A DNA stretch of 45,306 bases, taken from contig CAKZXZ010000242.1 in assembly GCA_937883775.1 (NCBI GenBank), positions 1 through 45,306 of the forward strand. Direction: 5' to 3'. Below, piece after piece: positions 23,479 to 30,613 of this stretch (its first letter is position 1; every line of letters begins with the position of its first letter). The translations under genes and the position numbers were made by a program. The notes beneath the pieces were generated by a model that saw only the letters and a list, made by a program, of their open reading frames with translations, was not told the origin of the DNA and made no database searches. This DNA is from an uncultured Paracoccaceae bacterium (lineage in GTDB: Bacteria > Pseudomonadota > Alphaproteobacteria > Rhodobacterales > Rhodobacteraceae).

Positions 23479-23514
23479 CTTTCGAATTTTTGCTCCGTTG
23501 CTATGTCACAGTTT

Positions 23515-23539
23515 AATGCGCCGGTAATGATCTGGTTCC
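23515..23539 (-). promoter_or_regulatory. Possible EcfG-type promoter of the crp-MATE operon
   Basis: Minus strand: GGAAC (23535-23539), 16 nt, CATT (23515-23518); one mismatch in the -10. It lies 37 nt upstream of the Crp-like start. Confidence 0.45.
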
Positions 23540-23577
23540 ATAACGGGATCGTCTTTCACCAAAAGCAGGGGTCCGTT

Positions 23578-23910
23578 GTGACCATCGTTTTGATCGAAAA
23601 GGATCCATTCGTGCGGATTGACATGTCCGAAGCGCTTGCTGTCGCGTTCCCGAATGTTCGGGTCGTCACGCTTGAGCAGTTGGATCAGACCGTAAGCGAT
23701 GTCGCGGTGCCCCATGTGGTGATCCTTGATACGCCCCTTGGCGAGTTGACGGACAGCGCGATGGTCAAGGCCTGGACCGATGCCGGGGCGCAGATCATCC
23801 TGACAGGCAGTCGCGATCAGGTAAGCGATCTGAAGCATCAGACATGGCAAAATGTAGAGCGGCCGTTCACCGATCAGATGCTGCTGGACGTGATCCAAAA
23901 GCCAGAGTGA
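23578..23910 (+). CDS. Single-domain receiver-like protein
   Basis: A 110-residue protein that reads as a stand-alone response-regulator receiver fold. It starts MTIVLIEKDPFVRIDMSEAL (GTG start), has VPHVVILDTPLGELTD with the likely phospho-acceptor Asp, a strand AQIILTGSRD where the conserved Thr/Ser should be, and NVERPFTDQMLLDVI where a Lys-Pro pair normally sits. Here that Lys is replaced by Arg, and the acidic pair is Glu-Lys-Asp, so phosphorylation is possible but not certain. AGGGG lies 6 nt before the GTG at 23578; longer versions starting at 23503 or 23527 are possible. There is no partner kinase adjacent. It lies between the Crp operon and gdhA. Confidence 0.65.
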   Translation: MTIVLIEKDPFVRIDMSEALAVAFPNVRVVTLEQLDQTVSDVAVPHVVILDTPLGELTDSAMVKAWTDAGAQIILTGSRDQVSDLKHQTWQNVERPFTDQMLLDVIQKPE

Positions 23911-23912
23911 CG

Positions 23913-23938
23913 GGAACAAACGCTAGCAGCCAGACGTT
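23913..23938 (+). promoter_or_regulatory. EcfG-type promoter of gdhA-als
   Basis: GGAAC (23913-23917), 17 nt, CGTT (23935-23938), a perfect consensus match 50 nt before the gdhA ATG. Confidence 0.85.
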
Positions 23939-23988
23939 CCCCCCGGACTTTGCCGCGCATCAGGCGTCGGCGTTGACCGGAGAATTTG

Positions 23989-25332
23989 ATGACAGATCGT
24001 ACGCAGCTTGTTGAGACATTCATGGCCACCGTCCGGGCCCGCAACGCGGATCAGGACGCCTTTTTGCAAGCGGTGCAAGAGGTCGCGAGCGACGTTCTGA
24101 CAATCGAAAAGAACAATCCCGATTTTGCCCGCGCGAAGGTTTTGGAACGTCTGACCGAACCGGACCGGATCATCGGGTTTCGCGTCACCTGGGCCGATGA
24201 TGCCGGCGAGGTCCAGATCAACCGGGGCTGGCGCGTGCAGATGTCAAACGCGATTGGGCCATATAAAGGTGGGCTTAGATTTCATCCGACGGTCTCGCCT
24301 TCGATCCTCAAGTTTCTGGGGTTTGAACAGGTCTTCAAGAACGCGTTGACCGGCTTGCCATTGGGGGGCGGCAAAGGGGGCGCGGATTTTGATCCAAAGG
24401 GGCGATCAGACACCGAAATCATGCGGTTCTGCCAAGCCTTCATGCGGGAGTTGTCTCGCTATATCGGGCCCGACATTGACGTGCCAGCGGGCGATATCAA
24501 CGTCGGCACCCGCGAGATTGGCTATCTCTTTGGGGCGTACAAAGCGCTGCGCGGCCAGTTCAACGGGGCAATCACCGGCAAGGGTGAAGCCTTTGGCGGC
24601 AGCGAGATGCGCGTCGAGGCGACGGGCTATGGCTTGATTTACTTCGCCCAGAACATGCTCGCTGATCTGGGCGAGACGATTGCAGACAAGCGCATCGTCA
24701 TCTCGGGCAAGGGCAATGTCGCCACCCATGCCGCGCAAAAGGCAATCTGCGAAGGGGCTAAGGTTATCACCCTGTCTGATACCTCTGGCACATTGGTGGC
24801 GGACAATGGGTTCAGCCAGGATGCCGTCGCCTGGGTGCAGGCTCAAAAAGCAGCGGGCGAGGATGTGGGCAATCCGCCGAAATCCCTTGGGCTGACCTTT
24901 CACGAAGGGGCGCTCCCATGGCAGAACGAGGCAGATATCGCACTGCCTTGCGCCACGCAAAACGAAATCGACAGCGCCGCCGCCAAGGCGATCACGGATA
25001 GCGGCGTGCGGTTGCTGGCGGAAGGCGCCAACATGCCTTTGACCGCCGATGCCACTGATCACATGGCCGATAAGGGTCTGCTTTATGCACCCGGCAAGGC
25101 GGCAAATGCTGGTGGCGTGGCAATCTCGGGGCTTGAGATGAGCCAAAACGCCCATGGCCGCTTTGACAGCGCCGAAGAGGTGGATCGCAGTCTCAAGGCG
25201 ATCATGTCGGACATTCACGACCGCATCGCCGCCGAGGGCCGTGAGGGCAATCGCATCAACTACCGCCGAGGCGCTAATATTGCAGGATACCGCAAGGTTG
25301 CCACTGCCATCAGTGCGTATGGGGTGGTGTAA
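23989..25332 (+). CDS. gdhA: NADP-type glutamate dehydrogenase
   Basis: A 447-residue hexameric-type enzyme that makes glutamate from 2-oxoglutarate and ammonium (or the reverse). NAIGPYKGGLRFHPTVS and TGLPLGGGKGGADFDPKG carry the substrate and catalytic Lys residues; ISGKGNVATHAAQKAI is the Rossmann nucleotide loop. The length of about 447 is that of the NADP-dependent biosynthetic class. GGAGA precedes the ATG at 23989 (a TTG one codon earlier is unlikely). A perfect EcfG promoter lies upstream, and the acetolactate synthase ATG follows the stop directly, so the two are tightly coupled. Glutamate supply as an osmolyte or for pH balance under stress is my inference. Confidence 0.95.
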   Translation: MTDRTQLVETFMATVRARNADQDAFLQAVQEVASDVLTIEKNNPDFARAKVLERLTEPDRIIGFRVTWADDAGEVQINRGWRVQMSNAIGPYKGGLRFHPTVSPSILKFLGFEQVFKNALTGLPLGGGKGGADFDPKGRSDTEIMRFCQAFMRELSRYIGPDIDVPAGDINVGTREIGYLFGAYKALRGQFNGAITGKGEAFGGSEMRVEATGYGLIYFAQNMLADLGETIADKRIVISGKGNVATHAAQKAICEGAKVITLSDTSGTLVADNGFSQDAVAWVQAQKAAGEDVGNPPKSLGLTFHEGALPWQNEADIALPCATQNEIDSAAAKAITDSGVRLLAEGANMPLTADATDHMADKGLLYAPGKAANAGGVAISGLEMSQNAHGRFDSAEEVDRSLKAIMSDIHDRIAAEGREGNRINYRRGANIAGYRKVATAISAYGVV

Positions 25333-27009
25333 ATGAACGGTGCCGAGCTTTTTGTCAGCTGCCTGCAAGAGGCCGGCGTGCGCATTATCTACGGTGTTCC
25401 GGGCGAAGAGAACACGCATCTTATGATGGCCCTTCAGGCATCCGACATCCGGTTTGTCCTGACGCGGCATGAACAGGCGGCGGCTTTTATGGCGTCGGTC
25501 TATGGGCGCTTGACCGGTAAGCCTGCGGGCTGCTTGTCGACGCTGGGGCCGGGGGCCACAAACCTGCTGACCGGTGTTGCAGACGCCACGCTTGATTATG
25601 TGCCGCTTATTGCGATCACCGCGCAGGCGGGGCGGGCGCGCATGTCATTGTCGGAAAGCCATCAGGTGATCGATCTTGAAGCGCTTTTTCGGCCCGTCAC
25701 GAAATCCAGCCATATGCTGATGTCGGCCGAGGCGATGCCGGGCATCGTGGCCGAAGCCGTCCGGCAGGCCTGCGCTGCGCGCCCCGGTGCGGTTCATCTG
25801 TCCTTGCCCGAAGATCTAGCCGCAGCGGATGTCTCTGCAAAGCCGATTGCCGTGCCTGATCCGGTCGCCCCGTTGCCCGCACCTTCTGCGGTTCTCGAAG
25901 CCATCCGCGTGCTCAGAGAGGCAAAGCGCCCGGTGCTGATCGCGGGAAATGGCGTGATCCGCAGCAAGGCTGCAGACACTGTGCGATACCTGGCGGAAAC
26001 GCTGAACATTCCGGTCGTCACCAGCTTTATGGCGGCAGGGGTTCTGCCAAAGGAAAACCCGTTGAACGCGTTCACGCTGGGCCAGCCATTTGTCGATCAC
26101 ATCGATGCCGCCTTGGCTGAAGCTGATCTTTTGGTGACCGTCGGATTTGATCCGATCGAATACCCGCCCGCAAAGCTGACCGATAAGGGCCGCATCCCAG
26201 TCATAACGCTTGTCGAGCAGCCGGGCGCCATTGATGTCGGTTGGACAGTCAAAGCCGAAATCGTCGGCGGTCTGGCGGCTGCGATGAAAGCCCTGGTTGC
26301 AGGGCTTAGTGGGCATGTGTGGGAGGTGTCTAAGCCGATGACACAGGCCCGCGAAAAGATGCTTGCGATGCTGGCAAAGCAGGCCACAGCGCCGGATGAT
26401 ACCGCGTTTCGCGCAGAAGATGTGCTGTCTGTTGTCGAAGCCCAGCTTGATCCGGCGGATATCGTCCTGTCAGGCGTTGGAACACATAAGATGAAAGTGG
26501 CACGGTCACTGATCCCGAAACGTGCGGGTCAAATGATCGTCGCCAACGGTCTTGCCGGAATGGGGCTGGCATTGCCCGGTGCGATTGCAGCTGCCGATCT
26601 TGCGCCCGATGGCCATGTGCTTGCGATCTGTGGCGATGGCGATTTTCTGATGAATGTTCAAGACATGGAGACCGCAACCCGGCTTGGTCATCCGCTTACC
26701 GTGATGATCTGGGAAGATGGCGGTTATGGTCTGATCGAGGCCAAGCAGGACGACGATGTCGGCACCCACACCGCGCTTGGTTTTTCGAACCCGGATTGGG
26801 GCGAACTGGCCTCTGCTTTCGGGTGGCGGCACTGTCCCGTCACGCGGTTTGATGCCTTGGGCGCAGCACTTGCCCAGGCACGCCAATCAGACACACCCAC
26901 ATTGCTGACGTTGCAGATCCGCTATCAAGACCCTTTGCGGGACCGCGCAGAAATCGCCCCGGAGTCTGCTGGTTCGTCGGAACCTTTCCGAACTGTCGGC
27001 GTTGATTAA
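25333..27009 (+). CDS. Thiamine-diphosphate enzyme, acetolactate synthase large-subunit type
   Basis: A 558-residue ThDP enzyme with the three usual domains. The catalytic Glu47 lies in LTRHEQAAAFMA, CLSTLGPGATNLLTGVADAT is the conserved central loop, and the ThDP/Mg motif GDGDFLMN begins at about residue 435. ESHQVIDLEALFRPVTKSSH resembles catabolic AlsS/BudB enzymes. It should join two pyruvates to acetolactate with CO2 release. No small regulatory subunit and no ilvC or budA is adjacent, so a catabolic role is more likely than branched-chain amino-acid synthesis, but related ThDP enzymes cannot be excluded. Its ATG abuts the gdhA stop. The dps promoter lies inside its 3' end. Confidence 0.85.
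   Translation: MNGAELFVSCLQEAGVRIIYGVPGEENTHLMMALQASDIRFVLTRHEQAAAFMASVYGRLTGKPAGCLSTLGPGATNLLTGVADATLDYVPLIAITAQAGRARMSLSESHQVIDLEALFRPVTKSSHMLMSAEAMPGIVAEAVRQACAARPGAVHLSLPEDLAAADVSAKPIAVPDPVAPLPAPSAVLEAIRVLREAKRPVLIAGNGVIRSKAADTVRYLAETLNIPVVTSFMAAGVLPKENPLNAFTLGQPFVDHIDAALAEADLLVTVGFDPIEYPPAKLTDKGRIPVITLVEQPGAIDVGWTVKAEIVGGLAAAMKALVAGLSGHVWEVSKPMTQAREKMLAMLAKQATAPDDTAFRAEDVLSVVEAQLDPADIVLSGVGTHKMKVARSLIPKRAGQMIVANGLAGMGLALPGAIAAADLAPDGHVLAICGDGDFLMNVQDMETATRLGHPLTVMIWEDGGYGLIEAKQDDDVGTHTALGFSNPDWGELASAFGWRHCPVTRFDALGAALAQARQSDTPTLLTLQIRYQDPLRDRAEIAPESAGSSEPFRTVGVD
26979..27003 (+). promoter_or_regulatory. EcfG-type promoter of dps
   Basis: GGAAC (26979-26983), 16 nt, CGTT (27000-27003), a perfect consensus match that overlaps the last codons of the acetolactate synthase gene, 31 nt before the dps ATG. 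Confidence 0.87.
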
Positions 27010-27034
27010 GGAATGAACTGAAAGGAGCGCCACA

Positions 27035-27532
27035 ATGGCTGATGCACTGAAAGTAATTCCCGAAGACACGTCTGTGAAATCAGGAGTGCGCGATGTTGCA
27101 CCGGTTGCGGATGGTCTGGCCAATGTTCTGGCTGACACCTATCGCTTGATGTTCAAGACGCACGCCTATCACTGGAACGTGGAAGGCCCGCTGTTTTATT
27201 CGATCCACAACCTGACCGAAGAGCAGTACGAGAACATGTTCGAGGCCGCCGATGAGCTGGCCGAACGGATCCGCAGTCTTGGCAAGATGGCACCGATGTC
27301 GATGAGCGAAATCATCGAACGGTCGATCATCGAAGACAAAACGCAACAACCGTCTGCTGGTGAGATGTGCGAAGACCTCGCCGCCGAGCATGAACGCGTT
27401 GCCCACCGGCTGCACGCTTTGGTCGAGTTGACCGAGGAGCGCAAAGACGTCGTCACCGAAGATTTGGCGACCGAACGCAGCGCATTTCACGAACAAGCTG
27501 CGTGGATGCTGCGCGCGATTGCGAAAACCTGA
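27035..27532 (+). CDS. dps: Dps-family ferroxidase / DNA-protection protein
   Basis: A 165-residue ferritin-like protein. FKTHAYHWNVEGPLFYSIHN and the following EEQYENMFEAADELAERI carry the His and acidic residues of the intersubunit ferroxidase centre, as in Dps dodecamers. It oxidises and stores Fe2+, removing the reactants for hydroxyl-radical formation, and may coat DNA. AAAGGAG precedes the ATG. It has its own EcfG promoter and a strong terminator after it, so it can be expressed alone or as the end of the gdhA-als transcript. Confidence 0.95.
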   Translation: MADALKVIPEDTSVKSGVRDVAPVADGLANVLADTYRLMFKTHAYHWNVEGPLFYSIHNLTEEQYENMFEAADELAERIRSLGKMAPMSMSEIIERSIIEDKTQQPSAGEMCEDLAAEHERVAHRLHALVELTEERKDVVTEDLATERSAFHEQAAWMLRAIAKT

Positions 27533-27573
27533 TTTAGTCCTGTCCCCTCGTTCAAGTCTTTGAACGTGACCTT

Positions 27574-27602
27574 GCCCCGCCTGTCTCAGGCGGGGCCTTT
27601 TT
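27574..27602 (+). terminator. Rho-independent terminator after dps
   Basis: GCCCCGCCTG pairs perfectly with CAGGCGGGGC over a 3-nt loop, followed by CTTTTT. A smaller hairpin TTCAAG-TCT-TTGAAC-like precedes it at about 27551-27565. Confidence 0.93.
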
Positions 27603-27664
27603 GGTTCATCGTTTGGCCCGTTTGAAGACACCCCGTCAAAACCACATCAGGAGATAAAGCGCCC

Positions 27665-28900
27665 ATGGTCTCTCAAGCTGTCTGGTTTCTGAAAAACTAC
27701 CTTCACAAGATCTGGGTCCGTGCCACCAGCTTTGCCATTCTGGCTGTCCTCACCGTTGCCTTGGCGCAGGTCGCGTCCCGGTTCTTGCCAACCGAGTGGA
27801 CCGATTTGGTCGAAGCCAACGCTGTCGATGCATTGCTTGGCATTCTGGCGTCGTCGATGCTGGCCGTCACGACCTTCTCCCTGTCGATTGCCGTCTCGGC
27901 TTTTGCGGCAGCCGCAAACACAACGACGCCGCGCGCGACGGCGCTTTTGCAAGAAGACACCACAACGCAGAATGTGCTTGCCACCTTCCTTGGCGCGTTT
28001 CTTTTCGGGTTGGTGGGCATGGTCGCCCTCAAGGCCGGGTATTACTCGCAATCGGGGTTGCTGGTCTTGTACGTGGCGACCGCGGCGGTCATCACGCTGG
28101 TGGTGATCGTCTTGCTGCGCTGGATCGGACATCTGATGACCTTCGGCCGCGTTGAAGACACGCTGGACCGGGTCGAAGATGCCGCCGTCGCGGCGATTGA
28201 ACGCCGCATCAGGAACCCGTGGATGGGAGGCGTGCCGCGCACCAAATCACCGCCACAAGACGCATATGCGGTCTATTCGAAGACCACCGGTTACGTGCAG
28301 CACATCGACATGATCGCGCTTTCGGAACAGGCCGAGGCGTTGGGCATTCGTCTTTGGATCAGCGCTGTGCCAGGCACTTTCGTTCACACCAGTGATCCGC
28401 TTTTTCATGTGGAAGGTGGTGAGATTGGCGACGCTGATCTGACTGAGCTGTGCAAGGGCGTCACCATCGAACGGCAGCGCACCTTCGATCAGGACCCCCG
28501 GTTTGGCTTGATCGTTATGTCCGAGATTGCCGCCCGCGCGCTGTCGCCTTCTGTCAACGATCCGGGCACGGCGATTGGTGTGATCGGGCGGCTTGTCCGG
28601 GTGTTGTCCAACTGGCAAAGGGACGTGGACGCCGAGATCGCGTTTCCGCGGATCATAGTGCCCGGACTGCAGGCTGACGAGTTGCTAGAGCACAGTTTCC
28701 GCTCAATCGCCCGCGATGGTGCTGGGATGGCGGAGGTGCAGATCCGCTTGCAAAAAGCGCTGGCCGCATTGGCCCGCGGCGACGCGGATACGTTTGGCGA
28801 ACCTGCGCGCGATCTGGCCCGGGATGCCTTGCAACGCGCCGAAGATGCAGGGCTGCGGCACGATGAAATGGCCGAGTTACGCAAAGCATCCATGCTGTGA
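27665..28900 (+). CDS. DUF2254 membrane protein
   Basis: A 411-residue protein with about four N-terminal membrane helices (residues 20-155, for example AVDALLGILASSMLAVTTFS and LGAFLFGLVGMVALKAGYY) and a soluble C-terminal half. The motifs SIAVSAFAAAANTTTPRATA and ARALSPSVNDPGTAIGVIGR are the DUF2254 signature. Function is unknown; members often sit near stress or ion-homeostasis genes. The start at 27665 has AGGAG about 15 nt upstream, somewhat far. I find no clear EcfG motif in the 58 nt between the dps terminator and the start. Confidence 0.87.
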   Translation: MVSQAVWFLKNYLHKIWVRATSFAILAVLTVALAQVASRFLPTEWTDLVEANAVDALLGILASSMLAVTTFSLSIAVSAFAAAANTTTPRATALLQEDTTTQNVLATFLGAFLFGLVGMVALKAGYYSQSGLLVLYVATAAVITLVVIVLLRWIGHLMTFGRVEDTLDRVEDAAVAAIERRIRNPWMGGVPRTKSPPQDAYAVYSKTTGYVQHIDMIALSEQAEALGIRLWISAVPGTFVHTSDPLFHVEGGEIGDADLTELCKGVTIERQRTFDQDPRFGLIVMSEIAARALSPSVNDPGTAIGVIGRLVRVLSNWQRDVDAEIAFPRIIVPGLQADELLEHSFRSIARDGAGMAEVQIRLQKALAALARGDADTFGEPARDLARDALQRAEDAGLRHDEMAELRKASML

Positions 28901-28921
28901 ACCCGCAGCACGCGGCATGCA

Positions 28922-28951
28922 AAAAGGCGGCCTGTTTCCAAGCCGCCTTTT
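28922..28951. terminator. Bidirectional terminator between DUF2254 and phyR
   Basis: AAAAGGCGGC pairs perfectly with GCCGCCTTTT across a 10-nt loop. A- and T-tracts on both sides make it suitable for both convergent transcripts (DUF2254 plus strand, phyR minus strand). Confidence 0.92.
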
Positions 28952-28975
28952 ACTGAAACCGGGTCAACGCCCGCG

Positions 28976-29779
28976 TTAGGCTTTCAGCGTCTCCGTCGAC
29001 GAAAAGAACATCGCCTGGCTCACGGCTGAACGGACCTGATCTTCCGTGTAAGGCTTCGAGATCAGGAACGCAGGCTCGGGGCGATCCCCGGTCAACAGAC
29101 GTTCGGGGAAGGCCGTGATGAAGATAACCGGACGCTCGCCCTGCTTGGCCAGAATATCGTTGACCGCATCAATGCCAGAGGAATTATCGGCCAGCTGAAT
29201 GTCAGCAAGGATCAGATCCGGCACCTCTTTTGAGGCCAGATCAACAGCGCCCACACGCGTGCGGGCAACACCGGTCACGCGGTGGCCCATATCCGCCACG
29301 ACATTTTCAAGGTCCATCGCAATGATCGCCTCGTCTTCGATAATCATGACGCTGCCGGCGATGACGTCCTCCATCTCGCGGCGTGCGACCGACAGCAGAT
29401 GATCGGCCTCACTTTGATCGATGCGCATGATTTCGGCCACGGCAGCGACGTTGAACTCTTCGATGGTGTTCAGCAAAAGTGCCTCGCGGGTTTTCGGCGT
29501 CAGATTTGCAAGATGCGCTTGCGCCTTGGCACGTAAACCCGTCTCGTTGTCGTCGACAGGGGCGCCGGAACTGTTCCACAACGTGTGAAAAACCTTGAAC
29601 AGGCCTATCTTGATGCTCGAGGCTTCATCGACAACGCTCCGGTCTTCCAGAACGGCCTCCAGCGTGACAGCAGCATAGGTATCGCCCGTCGTCTGATCGC
29701 CGGTCAGGGCCCGCGCATAACGGCGAAGGAATGGAAGTGCGTCGCTGATGGCGGTGGTGAAATCTTGCGAAATTGTCAT
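28976..29779 (-). CDS. phyR: PhyR, anti-anti-sigma response regulator of the general stress response
   Basis: A 267-residue protein with the diagnostic PhyR order: an N-terminal ECF-sigma-like domain (about residues 1-130) and a C-terminal receiver (about 142-260). Receiver residues are Glu148/Asp149, the phospho-acceptor Asp193 in LILADIQL, Thr222 in FITAFPE and Lys242 in SKPY. When phosphorylated, the sigma-like domain binds NepR and frees EcfG. The start at 29779 is set by the conserved MTISQDF-type N-terminus; longer in-frame starts would run through the promoter. It is divergent from nepR-ecfG and shares a palindromic double EcfG promoter with it, so it is under positive feedback. Confidence 0.97.
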   Translation of the reverse strand: MTISQDFTTAISDALPFLRRYARALTGDQTTGDTYAAVTLEAVLEDRSVVDEASSIKIGLFKVFHTLWNSSGAPVDDNETGLRAKAQAHLANLTPKTREALLLNTIEEFNVAAVAEIMRIDQSEADHLLSVARREMEDVIAGSVMIIEDEAIIAMDLENVVADMGHRVTGVARTRVGAVDLASKEVPDLILADIQLADNSSGIDAVNDILAKQGERPVIFITAFPERLLTGDRPEPAFLISKPYTEDQVRSAVSQAMFFSSTETLKA

Positions 29780-29805
29780 TTCCGACGTCCTTTTGAATTT
29801 TTTAT

Positions 29806-29830
29806 GGAACCAAACGCGCGAAGTTGCGTT
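29806..29830 (+). promoter_or_regulatory. EcfG-type promoter of nepR-ecfG
   Basis: GGAAC (29806-29810), 16 nt, CGTT (29827-29830), a perfect consensus match 55 nt before nepR. It overlaps the opposite promoter almost completely. Confidence 0.92.
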
Positions 29831-29837
29831 TGGTTCC
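29813..29837 (-). promoter_or_regulatory. EcfG-type promoter of phyR
   Basis: Minus strand: GGAAC (29833-29837), 16 nt, CGTT (29813-29816), a perfect consensus match 33 nt upstream of phyR. Together with the plus-strand promoter it forms a 32-bp inverted repeat with 12-bp perfect arms (29806-29817 and 29826-29837). Confidence 0.92.
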
Positions 29838-29885
29838 CCGAGGTGGTGTATTTTTTCGATCATATAAAGAAGGGTTAACCCAAAG

Positions 29886-30056
29886 ATGGCGCAGGACAAC
29901 AAAAGGCCAAGAGGCAAAGACACGATCGATGCCAACCTCAAGCGTGTCTATGATGAGACGCTTCAGGAAGACGTGCCGGATCGCTTCAAGGACCTGCTTG
30001 CGCAACTAAAAGCGCAGGACAGCGGCAAACAAAACGGGGGCGATGCGTCTAAATGA
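29886..30056 (+). CDS. nepR: NepR, anti-sigma factor of EcfG
   Basis: A 56-residue protein. The core DANLKRVYDETLQEDVPDRF followed by KDLLAQL is the NepR two-helix signature that clamps EcfG in unstressed cells and is captured by phosphorylated PhyR. The stop overlaps the ecfG start in ATGA, so anti-sigma and sigma are made in a coupled ratio. The N-terminus is short and basic (MAQDNKRPRGK). Confidence 0.95.
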   Translation: MAQDNKRPRGKDTIDANLKRVYDETLQEDVPDRFKDLLAQLKAQDSGKQNGGDASK

Positions 30057-30613
30057 GCGACTCTGATCCAAGAGACGAGCTGGTAGATCATCTACCGGCC
30101 ATGCGAGCCTTTGCGATGTCGCTGACGCGCAATTCCGCGACCGCGGATGACATGGTTCAAGACACGTTGGTGAAAGCCTGGACCAATATCGACAAGTTCG
30201 AGGTTGGCACGAACCTGCGCGCGTGGCTTTTCACGATTTTGCGCAACACCTATTATTCCAGCCGTCGCAAGGCCAAGCGCGAAGTGGCAGATGTGGACGG
30301 GGTCTTTACCGAAAGCCTGTCGCAAAAACCCGATCATGACGGTCGATTGCAGATGGCCGATTTCCGCGATGCGTTTGCACAACTGCCCGACGAACAACGC
30401 GAAGCGTTGATCCTGGTGGGGGCTTCGGGCTTTGCATACGAAGAAGCCGCTACAATGTGTGGCGTAGCTGTCGGGACGATCAAAAGCCGTGTGAACAGAG
30501 GCCGGGCGAAACTTGCTGAACTGATGCACCTGACCGATGACGACGCGATGGAGCTGACCGATGATGCGACCATGGCTGTTGTTGCTGCACGCGTGAATGG
30601 CGCGCTGCGATGA
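30053..30613 (+). CDS. ecfG: EcfG-family (ECF15) sigma factor of the general stress response
   Basis: A 186-residue sigma factor with region 2 at about residues 12-78 (ATADDMVQDTLVKAWTNIDK and NLRAWLFTILRNTYYSSRRK) and region 4 at about 105-160 (LPDEQREALILVGASGFAYE and GVAVGTIKSRVNRGRAKLAE). Position next to nepR and phyR makes it the EcfG. It directs RNA polymerase to GGAAC-N16/17-CGTT promoters, which are abundant in this window, including its own. A C-terminal extension of about 25 residues after the region 4 helix-turn-helix is acidic. It overlaps nepR (ATGA) and the kinase gene (ATGA). Confidence 0.96.
   Translation: MSDSDPRDELVDHLPAMRAFAMSLTRNSATADDMVQDTLVKAWTNIDKFEVGTNLRAWLFTILRNTYYSSRRKAKREVADVDGVFTESLSQKPDHDGRLQMADFRDAFAQLPDEQREALILVGASGFAYEEAATMCGVAVGTIKSRVNRGRAKLAELMHLTDDDAMELTDDATMAVVAARVNGALR

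Noticed and set aside
24406-25470. 354-codon open frame on the minus strand opposite gdhA
   Set aside because: gdhA motifs are unambiguous on the plus strand; the antisense frame has no recognisable domain or ribosome site.
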